Position numbers and translations under genes: made by a program | Shown here: one piece after another, positions 1-7,382 of the stretch | Position numbering within the stretch: the first letter of the stretch is position 1 | Layout of the letters: each line of letters starts with the position of its first letter | Origin: Bordetella parapertussis | GTDB lineage: Bacteria > Pseudomonadota > Gammaproteobacteria > Burkholderiales > Burkholderiaceae_B | Length of the DNA: 58,949 nucleotides | Reading direction: 5' to 3' | Assembly: GCA_945903445.1 (NCBI GenBank) | Contig: CAMDNZ010000017.1 | Coordinates: forward strand, 1 to 58,949 | Notes under the pieces: model-generated | What the model was told of the DNA's origin: nothing | The model's database searches: none | What the model saw: only the letters and a program-made list of their open reading frames with translations

Positions 1-76
1 CATTGTCCAGCTGCTCGGCTAGCTTCAGCAGCCCTATCTTGTTTCGGATTACCTTATGATTCTGGGCCATGTTCAT
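1..76 (-). mobile_element. IS481-like transposase, N-terminal fragment at window edge
   Basis: The minus strand opens at ATG 76 and reads into the edge as MNMAQNHKVIRNKIGLLKLA and onward, 25 codons in all. The VIRNKxGLLxLAxxL pattern is the typical N-terminus of one group of IS481-family DDE transposases, which lead into a helix-turn-helix. A purine-rich AAAGGAAAAG stretch sits upstream as ribosome binding site. The rest lies outside the window, so completeness cannot be judged. The IS end is probably near base 146: read on the minus strand, 146 down to 120 begins with TGT and contains AACTTAATCTGACA, which looks like an IS481-type terminal repeat. The family call is from memory of the motif. 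Confidence 0.7.
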
Positions 77-134
77 CTCTGACTTTTCCTTTCAGGGCTC
101 TTGCCCTAGGTTAACGAAAATGTCAGATTAAGTT

Positions 135-368
135 TTGACTAATACACCTAACGATTCGTCGGCAACGCCGCCGAACACGGCCGTGCCCCAAGGTGCAGCT
201 ACGCCGGCTCCGGTGCATTCGTCGCAGCCCAGCCCCAGCAGCACCACGCCTGTCGCGCCAATCTCGAAAGAACCGCGCGGTAATGCGCCCTCGAAGCTAG
301 GCAATACCGAGTCGTCGCCCACGCAAGGTGGAGCTGCTCCTTATACCGGTCAGCGTCCTCAAAAATAA
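135..368 (+). CDS. small Pro/Ser/Thr-rich hypothetical protein, possibly 5'-disrupted
   Basis: This 77-residue ORF with a TTG start encodes a low-complexity protein rich in Pro, Ser, Thr and Ala, with no transmembrane segment or known motif. It is followed 40 bases later by a strong plus-strand terminator (409-447), which argues that this strand is or was transcribed as a unit. Its apparent start lies inside the presumed terminal repeat of the adjacent IS, so the true 5' end may have been removed and the first residues may be IS-derived. I do not recognise a family. It may be a remnant rather than a working gene. Confidence 0.4.
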   Translation: MTNTPNDSSATPPNTAVPQGAATPAPVHSSQPSPSSTTPVAPISKEPRGNAPSKLGNTESSPTQGGAAPYTGQRPQK

Positions 369-408
369 TGAGTCCCTGGCATGATTCGCCTGTACGGCGA
401 TCATGTTG

Positions 409-447
409 AAAGCGCCTCGATGGCTCGACCATCGAGGCGCTTTTTTT
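409..447 (+). terminator. rho-independent terminator
   Basis: A perfect 15-bp stem (AAAGCGCCTCGATGG and its complement) with a 5-base loop is followed by a T run on the plus strand. It ends the small ORF at 135-368. In the other direction it lies 30 bases past the rpoN stop and may serve both, though the minus-strand T run is shorter. Confidence 0.88.
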
Positions 448-477
448 ATGCCGATTTTTGGATTCCGGCAGTCAAGT

Positions 478-2007
478 TCAGTAGGCGCGGCGCAGTTCGG
501 CGGGTGGTGTCTTCAATTGGCCGCGATATTTGGACACGGTTCGGCGTGCAACCATTACACCTTGCTCGCCCAGGAGACGGGCCAGGTCGACATCCGATAG
601 CGGCTCGTGCGGGTCTTCGCCTTCGATCATCTCTTTGATCAAGGCACGCACGGCAGAGGCCGAACACGTGCCGCCGGTTTCTGTCGCCAGCTCGCGCGAG
701 AAGAAATGCTTGAACTCGTAAATGCCTCGAGGCGTTTCCATGTACTTGTTACCCGTTGCGCGTGACACGGTCGACTCGTGGATGCCCAGCTCATCGGCGA
801 TCTCGCGCAGCATCAAAGGTCGCAAGGCCACTTCACCATACTCGAAGAACGTTTGCTGGCGCTCGACGATCGCCTCGGCGACCCGCTGGATCGTCGCATA
901 ACGTTGCTCGATATTACGAATCAACCAACGTGCTTCTTGCAGCTCTTGCGCCATAGGCGTGCGGTCGCCGCCTTTGCTGTTGCGGAACAGGGTGGGGTAG
1001 GTGCCGTGCAAACGGGCTCGCGGCATGGCTGCTCGATTGGCAGTCGCCACCCACTTACCGCGGATTTTTGCGACGATGACATCCGGAATCACATAGCGGG
1101 TGTCGTCTTTCGAAAAGCGCAGGCCGGGTTTGGGATCCAGTTGTTTGATCAAGGCGCAGGCCTGGCGCAGGGCGTCGGGGGAGCAGCCCAACGCACGCTC
1201 GATACCGACATAGTCGTGCTTGGCCAAGCGTGCCAACTCGGTGTTGACGATGACTTGTGCCAGCGGTTGGCCGGGCACCCGAGCATCCAGGGCTTGCAGC
1301 TGTAGGGCCAGGCACTCTTGCAGCGAGCGCGCGGCCAAACCTGGCGTATGAAGTTGCTGAACCAGCTTCAGTGCAGTGCTCCATTCGGCAGGATCGACCG
1401 GCGGGTGGAAGGCGTCGTCGTCGCCCAACTCGTCCAGGGAAGTCCGCAAATAGCCGTCTTCTTCCAATGCCTCGATGATGTAGATGGCCAACGCAATATC
1501 GCGCGACTCCAGGCGGTAGCTGCCCAGGTCTCGCAGCAAGCGCTCGCGCAGACTGGTCAGGCTGCGCGCCCACTGTCCAATGTCGGTGTCGCTGTCCGAA
1601 CCGTTGGCGCGAGTCGTCGGGTAATCGCCCGAATAATTGTCGCCCTGATCGTAACCGGTGTCGTCACCCGAATCGTGGTCATCGTATTCGTTCGACGGGG
1701 TGGCGTTGTCATCGGCAGCACGTATCTCGTGCTCTTGTTCGTCACGGCCACTGCCTTCGTCAGAGGCCAAATGAGTATCGGAGACGCCACTGGCTTCGGC
1801 ACCGCCCTCGGACTGGGTGTAGGCGTCGTCACTAACTTCATCCTCGATGTCGTCGCCGTCATCCAGAAAAGGATTGGTCGACAAGGCTTGTTGTACTTCC
1901 TGAGTGAATTCGAGCGCCGACATTTGAAGTAGTTTGACCCACTGCTGCAGGCGAGGCGTCAGACTGGTTTGCTGCTTGGCGCGTAAGTCGTAGGTCGCTT
2001 GGGCCAC
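478..2007 (-). CDS. rpoN: RNA polymerase sigma-54 factor RpoN
   Basis: Sigma-54 directs RNA polymerase to -24/-12 promoters and needs an AAA+ activator to open them. The 509-residue product has the Gln/Leu-rich region I at the N-terminus (LTPRLQQWVKLLQMSALEF), a long acidic region II at about residues 45-140, core-binding and helix-turn-helix segments (LGIHESTVSRAT), and the RpoN box ARRTVSKYRGQ near the C-terminus. I chose the GTG at 2007 because GGAG lies upstream at good spacing and the protein then starts as in relatives; an in-frame ATG at 2064 would add 19 unlike residues. No lptAB genes lie upstream as is common elsewhere. Instead a sigma-54 activator gene lies upstream on the same strand. 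Confidence 0.96.
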   Translation of the reverse strand: MAQATYDLRAKQQTSLTPRLQQWVKLLQMSALEFTQEVQQALSTNPFLDDGDDIEDEVSDDAYTQSEGGAEASGVSDTHLASDEGSGRDEQEHEIRAADDNATPSNEYDDHDSGDDTGYDQGDNYSGDYPTTRANGSDSDTDIGQWARSLTSLRERLLRDLGSYRLESRDIALAIYIIEALEEDGYLRTSLDELGDDDAFHPPVDPAEWSTALKLVQQLHTPGLAARSLQECLALQLQALDARVPGQPLAQVIVNTELARLAKHDYVGIERALGCSPDALRQACALIKQLDPKPGLRFSKDDTRYVIPDVIVAKIRGKWVATANRAAMPRARLHGTYPTLFRNSKGGDRTPMAQELQEARWLIRNIEQRYATIQRVAEAIVERQQTFFEYGEVALRPLMLREIADELGIHESTVSRATGNKYMETPRGIYEFKHFFSRELATETGGTCSASAVRALIKEMIEGEDPHEPLSDVDLARLLGEQGVMVARRTVSKYRGQLKTPPAELRRAY

Positions 2008-2232
2008 GTTGAATCTCCAGTAATGCTTTTTCGCTGTATGCGAAGAATAGGAGATATATAGCAAAATCTATGCCAACTTGGATTGTGCGGGCCACTATGA
2101 CGTGTCAGCCTTGTACGCTGGTGCTGTAGCGCATTCGAGCGGCAAAGCGTTGTCGTATCAGGTTCGAAAATTGCTGCTCGAGATGGGTAGATATGGCATG
2201 GCGATTGTAATTCGCGCATGCCGGGCGCCGAC

Positions 2233-3300
2233 TCACGCGTTTTGGTATTGATCGAGACGGTTGTAGAGCGTCTTCAGGCTGATTCCCAGTGTCTCAGCGG
2301 CACGTCGCTTGTCGCCATCGTGATGCGCCAAAGTTGCCATGATCAAATTGCGTTGCGCATCTGCGAGTTTTATGCCGACGTTCATGGCGAGCGCCCCGCC
2401 TTCATGGCTCGCATCCATGTTTTGGGCGTCTGGCAAGACGGACTTCCTACGCGATACCCGCTCTGGAATCTCGATCACATCGTCGGCCAGAATATATGCC
2501 CGGTGCACGGTATTCTTGAGCTCACGTACATTGCCCGGCCAGTCGTGACCTTGCAAGGTCAACATCGCCTGCTCGGAAAATATCTTCGATAGCTTCTCGC
2601 GTTCGTTGAGCTGGTCCAGAAAATATTGCGCCAGAAAAATCACGTCTTCGGCACGCCGCCTCAAAGGTGGCACATGCAGGGGCACCACCGCCAGCCGGTA
2701 TAACAAATCTTCGCGAAAGCTGCCCTCACGAATCGCTTCGTAAGGATCGCGGTTGGTGGCGGCAATTACTCGCACGTCCACGTGCACCTCTTCCAATCCT
2801 CCGACTCGATGGAAGGCACCGCTTTCGAGTACCCTCAGCAGCTGCACCTGCATGTCGATCGGCATTTCCGTGACTTCGTCCAGGAAAATGGTACCGCCGC
2901 TCGCGTGTTCGAAATAGCCGATGTTTTGCGCATTAGCACCGGTAAAGCTGCCTTTTTCGTGGCCGAACAGCTCCGCCTCGATCAGCGAGGCCGGAATCGC
3001 CCCGCAATTGACGGGTACGAACGGTTGACCGTGACGTTTGCTGTATTCGTGAATGGCCCGCGCGACCAGTTCTTTGCCTGTACCGCTTTCACCGACGATC
3101 AACACACTCGCCGGTGTGGCCGCCACTTTCTCGATGTCTTGCGACAGTGCTCGCATCGACGGCGACGGTCCCAAGGCCAAACTCTTTTTCTCGGCCGCTA
3201 CCGGCACCGCCGATTTTTTCGCGGCGCTGCGGCGTTTAGGCGGCAGGTTGAGGGTGGGTTCACTAGCTTCGCGGCGGGGCACGCGTAAGTCTCCATGCAT
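2233..3300 (-). CDS. sigma-54-dependent AAA+ activator lacking a receiver domain
   Basis: This bacterial enhancer-binding protein (355 residues) should hydrolyse ATP to open sigma-54 promoters. After a basic 45-residue leader it carries the AAA+ domain: Walker A GESGTGK at 70-76, the sigma-54-contacting loop as GSFTGA (a variant of GAFTGA) at 117-122, a Walker B-type GTIFLDE, and a Fis-type helix-turn-helix at the end (RRAAETLGISLKTLYNRL). There is no REC, GAF or PAS domain, so how it is controlled is not evident. It is clearly paralogous to the full-length regulator at 3561-4946. The start is uncertain: ATG 3300 has a poor ribosome site, while GTG 3282 has GGAG eight bases upstream. It lies upstream of rpoN on the same strand with a 225-base gap. 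Confidence 0.88.
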   Translation of the reverse strand: MHGDLRVPRREASEPTLNLPPKRRSAAKKSAVPVAAEKKSLALGPSPSMRALSQDIEKVAATPASVLIVGESGTGKELVARAIHEYSKRHGQPFVPVNCGAIPASLIEAELFGHEKGSFTGANAQNIGYFEHASGGTIFLDEVTEMPIDMQVQLLRVLESGAFHRVGGLEEVHVDVRVIAATNRDPYEAIREGSFREDLLYRLAVVPLHVPPLRRRAEDVIFLAQYFLDQLNEREKLSKIFSEQAMLTLQGHDWPGNVRELKNTVHRAYILADDVIEIPERVSRRKSVLPDAQNMDASHEGGALAMNVGIKLADAQRNLIMATLAHHDGDKRRAAETLGISLKTLYNRLDQYQNA

Positions 3301-3403
3301 AAAAAAGGCGGGCCAGACGGTTTTCAATCTGGCTGCAGGCGCGCTTGGCTTTGACGGCCAACGCGGTATCATCGTGCTAGTGTACTAATTACAATCGGTT
3401 GAT

Positions 3404-3420
3404 TGGTAGGTGCCTTGCTT
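3404..3420 (+). promoter_or_regulatory. candidate sigma-54 promoter (-24/-12)
   Basis: TGGTAGGTGCCTTGCTT fits the sigma-54 consensus TGGCACG-N4-TTGCW, with the invariant GG and GC dinucleotides exactly ten bases apart (3405-3406 and 3417-3418). Transcription would start near 3430 and run into the activator gene at 3561. It lies between two sigma-54 activator genes close to rpoN, which makes it more credible than a chance match, but this is motif matching only. Confidence 0.45.
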
Positions 3421-3560
3421 ATTTGTCACGGCGTTTACCGAAGTTACTTTTTGTGTTGGTTTTCTCGCGGATTGTGGGGGTGTGTGTGCGCTACGCTACG
3501 CCGCTCTACTCGTGCCGACGACGACGTCGCACCCGTGGCATACCTTTGGGTTTTGAATAG

Positions 3561-4946
3561 ATGCCTCATGTACTGATTATCGATGATGAACCTTGCGTTC
3601 GAGCCGTCCTGGCGGAGTTTGTGAAGGACGAGGGGTTTACCGTTGCTCAAGCGAACGACATTCGCGAAGCCAAGATTCAAATTCTTCGCCAGACGCCAGA
3701 TCTGGTGCTGACCGATCTGCATTTGCCCGATGGCAATGGGATCGATCTTTTTCCCTTGCTCCAGTCAGCGCATACCGATGTCGTGTTCATCACTGGCCAT
3801 GCCAGCGTCGATAGCGCAGTCGAGGCCCTGCGCTTGGGCGCGACCGACTATCTGGTCAAGCCTGTCAATTTGCAGCGCCTGGGCCTCGTGCTCAGCCGCA
3901 TTCCCCGTCTGGGCGGCGCGTCTACCTGGGGTGTGCAGTTCGAGGCCGAAGGGCGCTTCGGCAAGATGCTGGGCAAGTCTGCGCCCATGCGCCAGTTATA
4001 CGAGCGCATTCGCAAGGTCGCGCCGACGGAAGCGACCGTGCTGTTGATGGGCGAAAGTGGCACCGGTAAGGAGCTGGCCGCTCAAGCGATTCACGAATTG
4101 AGTGAGCGCAATAAAAAGCCGTTCTTGCCAGTCAACTGCGGTGCCATTTCGCCCAATCTGATCGAAAGCGAATTTTTCGGACACGAGCGCGGCAGTTTTA
4201 CGGGGGCCGATCGCCAGCACAAGGGTTATTTCGAACGAGCCAGCGGCGGCACACTGTTCCTGGACGAAATCACCGAGATGCCGATCGACTTGCAAGTCAA
4301 GTTGTTGCGTGTGTTGGAGACGGGCCTGTTCATGCGGGTGGGTACCAACCGCGAGATTGCCAGCGATGTCCGTGTCGTGGCGGCGACTAACCGCGATCCG
4401 GAGGAGGCCGTAGCGGAAGGCAAGCTACGTGAAGATCTGTATCACCGTCTGAACGTGTTTCCCTTGGAGTTGCCCGCTTTGCGCGAGCGCGCCGATGACG
4501 TCTTGATGATCGCGGATCGTTTCTTGGAGGGGTTGAACAACGACCACGAGACCAAGAAAGTGTTCTCCGAAGAAACTCGCGCGGCCATGCTGTCGCACAC
4601 TTGGCCGGGTAACGTGCGGGAGCTTAAGAATTACGTCCACCGCGTGTTCATCATGGCCGATGGTAATGCCATCAACGCGGGCTTGATCCCTCTGCAAACT
4701 GGTACGCCGCGCGCAAGTACCATGGTGGGTGCGGCGCATATCAGCGTGCCGATCGGTGTGCCTTTGGCCGATGCCGATCGCCGACTGATTTTCGCTACGC
4801 TGGAGCAGTGCGGCGGTGTGAAAAAGCGTGCGGCCGAAGTGTTGGGCATCAGCTTGAAGACGCTCTACAACCGTTTGGAAGAATACGCAGCCGCAGGCTT
4901 CGAACCTCGTCATGTCGGTAATGAGGCGCGCGCGACCCAGGACTGA
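3561..4946 (+). CDS. NtrC-family response regulator (sigma-54 activator)
   Basis: This 461-residue regulator has three parts. The N-terminal receiver has the acidic pocket D8/D9, phospho-acceptor D52 and Lys100. The AAA+ domain has Walker A GESGTGK at 164-170, the GSFTGA sigma-54 loop at 211-216 and Walker B LFLDE at 232-236. The C-terminus is a Fis-type helix-turn-helix (KRAAEVLGISLKTLYNRL). It activates sigma-54 promoters after phosphorylation, presumably by a kinase encoded elsewhere, as none is adjacent. It is divergent from its receiver-less paralogue at 2233-3300, with 260 bases between that contain a sigma-54-like promoter (3404-3420). Its targets cannot be told from the sequence. Confidence 0.92.
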   Translation: MPHVLIIDDEPCVRAVLAEFVKDEGFTVAQANDIREAKIQILRQTPDLVLTDLHLPDGNGIDLFPLLQSAHTDVVFITGHASVDSAVEALRLGATDYLVKPVNLQRLGLVLSRIPRLGGASTWGVQFEAEGRFGKMLGKSAPMRQLYERIRKVAPTEATVLLMGESGTGKELAAQAIHELSERNKKPFLPVNCGAISPNLIESEFFGHERGSFTGADRQHKGYFERASGGTLFLDEITEMPIDLQVKLLRVLETGLFMRVGTNREIASDVRVVAATNRDPEEAVAEGKLREDLYHRLNVFPLELPALRERADDVLMIADRFLEGLNNDHETKKVFSEETRAAMLSHTWPGNVRELKNYVHRVFIMADGNAINAGLIPLQTGTPRASTMVGAAHISVPIGVPLADADRRLIFATLEQCGGVKKRAAEVLGISLKTLYNRLEEYAAAGFEPRHVGNEARATQD

Positions 4947-5013
4947 CAGGCACCGCGCTTGCTCGTCGATGCTCACTGGCCCGCGCTGCTGCGGGCGACT
5001 TCAGGGAGCCAAG

Positions 5014-5553
5014 ATGAGCAAAGCAATCAAGGACGTGACGGTGGCCGTGCTGGCCGTCAATGGGTTCGAGCAATCGGAGTTGCAGGAGCCTATCGACGCC
5101 GTTCGTGCTGCGGGCGCGCGAGCTGTCGTAGTGTCGGCCAATAAGGATAGAATTCAGGGCATGCACCACGACAGGAAGGGCGATACCTTCGATGTCGATA
5201 TCACGTTTGCCGAGGCCGATGCCGCGCACTTCGATGCGGTCGTGCTGCCGGGCGGCGTCGTCAATGCCGACGAGATTCGCATGCATCCTAAGGCAGTTGC
5301 ATTCGTTCAAGCGATCGCCAGGGACAATAAACCGATTGCCGTGATTTGCCATGGGGCGTGGCTGTTGATTTCCGCCAATCTAGTCGAGGGCAAACGTCTG
5401 ACCAGTTTTCCGTCTTTGAAGGATGATTTGAACAATGCAGGCGCCCGGTGGGAAGACGCCGAGGTGGTCGAAGACGGCTATTTGATCAGCAGTCGCAAGC
5501 CGGACGATTTGCCTGCGTTCAATCGCGCTTTGCTCGCCCGATTGGGACGCTAG
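5014..5553 (+). CDS. DJ-1/PfpI family protein
   Basis: A 179-residue member of the PfpI/YhbO branch of the DJ-1 superfamily, whose members are described as proteases, deglycases or stress-protection enzymes acting on glycated or carbonyl-damaged molecules. The nucleophile elbow AVICHGAW gives Cys112 and His113, preceded by the conserved VVLPGG loop. The ATG at 5014 is preceded by GGGAG at 5004-5008; an in-frame upstream ATG at 4912 would overlap the regulator gene and has no such site. It lies 67 bases after that gene on the same strand and could be co-transcribed. Substrate is unknown. Confidence 0.9.
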   Translation: MSKAIKDVTVAVLAVNGFEQSELQEPIDAVRAAGARAVVVSANKDRIQGMHHDRKGDTFDVDITFAEADAAHFDAVVLPGGVVNADEIRMHPKAVAFVQAIARDNKPIAVICHGAWLLISANLVEGKRLTSFPSLKDDLNNAGARWEDAEVVEDGYLISSRKPDDLPAFNRALLARLGR

Positions 5554-5614
5554 TCGCGAACAAGGGCCTCGAAGCCCTCGTCCTATTTTCGATCCATCCG
5601 ATCACAGTAGCTGT

Positions 5615-5908
5615 TCAGCCGCCATTGCCCACGGGGTCCGGGGCGCTATCGGACACGCCGGCTTCGTCGGCATCGACTGGCCGATCGGCGACGATGTCGC
5701 CAATGGGCACTTCGTCCTCCAGCGGATCAACGCCTGCTCGATCGCCCGTTCCGCGCGAGTCGCTGTCGCGTCCTCGATAGGCGGGCGGTACGTCACTACC
5801 GGAGTCGGAGGTGTCTCCCGGACCCAGGGAAGGGTTCTGAATGTCGATGTCCAGATTCTCGGCCATATCTGGGGTCATGAGGGGCGGCGCGGTTGTCGAG
5901 CGTGTCAT
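5615..5908 (-). CDS. small acidic, probably disordered protein
   Basis: A 97-residue protein rich in Asp, Gly, Ser and Pro with no hydrophobic core or membrane segment. The pattern NPSLGPGDTSDSGSD followed by a GTGDR element recalls a family of short acidic hypothetical proteins I associate with Burkholderiales, which supports it as a real gene; this is recall, not a search. The start at ATG 5908 has GGAAA nearby; an in-frame ATG at 5953 would add 15 residues. It is divergent from another small acidic protein gene (6084-6275), and the 175 bases between presumably hold both promoters. No function can be given. Confidence 0.65.
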   Translation of the reverse strand: MTRSTTAPPLMTPDMAENLDIDIQNPSLGPGDTSDSGSDVPPAYRGRDSDSRGTGDRAGVDPLEDEVPIGDIVADRPVDADEAGVSDSAPDPVGNGG

Positions 5909-6083
5909 ATGAGTTTCCAGTGAAAGAGGTAGGCAACTGCGATTTGTTCGCATACCTCGTGCCGGTGTCGATTGGGTGCGTCACGCAGGTACGTGGGTAA
6001 GCTTCGCGAACGCCGATTGCCGATTTCGCCAGGAACATCGGTTGCTGGACGCTACGGACACATCGACTTTTCAAGGAACCCAT

Positions 6084-6275
6084 ATGCCGACGCAGATTCC
6101 TCCGTATGACGACAACCCGGACGACCAGAAACGTCATCCGGAAAACGACCGCAGCCCGGCCGTTGACGATGCGCCGCCCGATGAGCGCGATCCGATGTTG
6201 GAGCAGGAAGATTACAAGTTGCCGCCGATGGAGTCCCCGGCACCCATACGTGAGCCGCGCTTGCCGGGTGCATGA
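6084..6275 (+). CDS. small acidic Pro/Asp-rich hypothetical protein
   Basis: A 63-residue protein dominated by Pro, Asp, Glu and Arg (MPTQIPPYDDNPDDQKRHPE at its start), predicted to be disordered. GGAACC lies just upstream of ATG 6084. It is divergent from a second small acidic protein at 5615-5908; the two share a composition bias but no obvious alignment. No domain is recognised. Its compact length, ribosome site and lack of a competing frame support it moderately. Confidence 0.55.
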   Translation: MPTQIPPYDDNPDDQKRHPENDRSPAVDDAPPDERDPMLEQEDYKLPPMESPAPIREPRLPGA

Positions 6276-6456
6276 TGAACCCGCGGACTTGGCCTATAGG
6301 CATGTGCGAATCGTCGTATGAGCTCAAACACGCGTTTTGCGTCGAGTTGATCGGGGCGATGACGATTCGTTGGCCTGCGGCATAAACGTGGTCCTGCGAT
6401 AATTCACCTGGGCGCGCGGTATTTGTCGCCCCATGTCGAGAATCAGGAGAGTGGTG

Positions 6457-6888
6457 ATGCAGGATGCGATTCGGATCGAGGGCGGCGATTGGGCAAGCCT
6501 GGGCAAGGATGCCTTTGTCGTTCGCAGAGAGGTGTTTGTGCTCGAGCAGGCTGTGCCGGAGGAGCTAGAGCGCGATGCGTTCGATGACACCAGCGTGCAT
6601 GCCGTGGCCTATGACGAGTTGGGCTCACCGCTGGGGACGGGGCGCCTGCTTCCCGATGGCCATATCGGCAGGATGGCAGTAAGACGGCTGGCGCGCGGGC
6701 AGGGTGTGGGTGGTCGTATCTTAAGCTTTTTGGTGGATGCAGCTCGGCGAGCTGGCCACCAGAGCGTGGTGTTGAATGCTCAGTTTCATGCACAGGCGTT
6801 TTACCGAGCGCACGGTTTTGCCGCACACGGTCCAGTGTTCCAGGACGCAGGTATCGATCACGTAATGATGACTCGGCATTTGCGTTGA
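6457..6888 (+). CDS. GNAT family N-acetyltransferase (ElaA-like)
   Basis: A 143-residue acyl-CoA N-acyltransferase. The N-terminal FVVRREVFVLEQAVPEEL segment is typical of the ElaA/YjcF branch, and the acetyl-CoA pyrophosphate loop appears as RRLARGQGVGGRIL, followed by NAQFHAQAFYRAHGF, the usual C-terminal signature. I chose ATG 6457 because AGGAG lies seven bases upstream; ATG 6433 is in frame but has no ribosome site. The substrate is unknown. It stands alone and ends at a bidirectional terminator shared with tRNA-Leu. Confidence 0.88.
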   Translation: MQDAIRIEGGDWASLGKDAFVVRREVFVLEQAVPEELERDAFDDTSVHAVAYDELGSPLGTGRLLPDGHIGRMAVRRLARGQGVGGRILSFLVDAARRAGHQSVVLNAQFHAQAFYRAHGFAAHGPVFQDAGIDHVMMTRHLR

Positions 6889-6912
6889 AGTCTTACCGAT
6901 TGGCACAATAAA

Positions 6913-6936
6913 AAAAGCCCGCTTGAACGGGCTTTT
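6913..6936. terminator. bidirectional rho-independent terminator
   Basis: A 9-bp stem (AAAAGCCCG with CGGGCTTTT) and 6-base loop. On the minus strand it ends in a run of seven T and would terminate tRNA-Leu. On the plus strand it lies 25 bases after the acetyltransferase stop. Confidence 0.85.
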
Positions 6937-6978
6937 CATCGACTGCTAAACGACGGCTTGCGTCATTTTCGGAATTTC

Positions 6979-7063
6979 TGGTGCCCAGGAGAGGACTCGA
7001 ACCTCCACACCCGAAGGCACATGGACCTGAACCATGCGCGTCTACCAATTCCGCCATCTGGGC
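6979..7063 (-). tRNA. tRNA-Leu (anticodon CAG)
   Basis: Reading the minus strand from 7063 gives a class II tRNA starting GCCCAGATGGCGGAATTGG, with a GTAGACGC D-arm, anticodon loop TTCAGGT (CAG), a variable arm GTGCCTTCGGGTG, a GTTCGAGTC T-loop and an encoded CCA end. The long variable arm and D-arm match bacterial leucine tRNAs. The acceptor stem has an A-C mismatch at its last pair. A strong terminator lies just downstream. Confidence 0.96.
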
Positions 7064-7218
7064 AATACATACTTAAAGCGTAAACCAGTAGTATTAGAAT
7101 CGTAATTTTTCAGCATACACTGCTGCTTTAACGTCAACTACCCCGCCTCTACTACCACTTAACACCGCAGTTGCACTACTATTTCGGTCACTCGGTTCTA
7201 TCTCTGACGTTTATCTGA

Positions 7219-7296
7219 GAAGTTGATCTCAGAAGTTGGTCCCTGAAGTCGATCCCCGAAGTCGATTCCCGAAGTTGATCTTTAAAGTTGATCTTA
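7219..7296. repeat. six-copy 13-bp tandem repeat upstream of rnr
   Basis: Six head-to-tail 13-bp units start at 7219, 7232, 7245, 7258, 7271 and 7284, each a variant of GAAGTYGATCYYY; a partial unit follows (GGTCGATTTTT). This is the main content of the 319-base gap between tRNA-Leu and rnr. The unit is not a multiple of three and no ORF runs through it. Units differ at two to five positions, so it is an ageing array. It lies in the likely 5' leader of rnr. No other feature is evident in the gap. Confidence 0.85.
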
Positions 7297-7382
7297 GGTC
7301 GATTTTTGATCTTCGATCTCGGATCAAAGATGAGCCGAGCCGGGCTCGCGAAAGACCAATATTGTAAATGGAAATCTAAGCT

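Noticed and set aside
3536..3552. A second sigma-54 site, TGGCATACCTTTGGG
   Set aside because: The -12 GC dinucleotide is GG, so the essential spacing rule fails.
7219..7296. Tandem repeat as a CRISPR array
   Set aside because: Units are 13 bases and directly adjacent with no spacers, and no cas genes are present.
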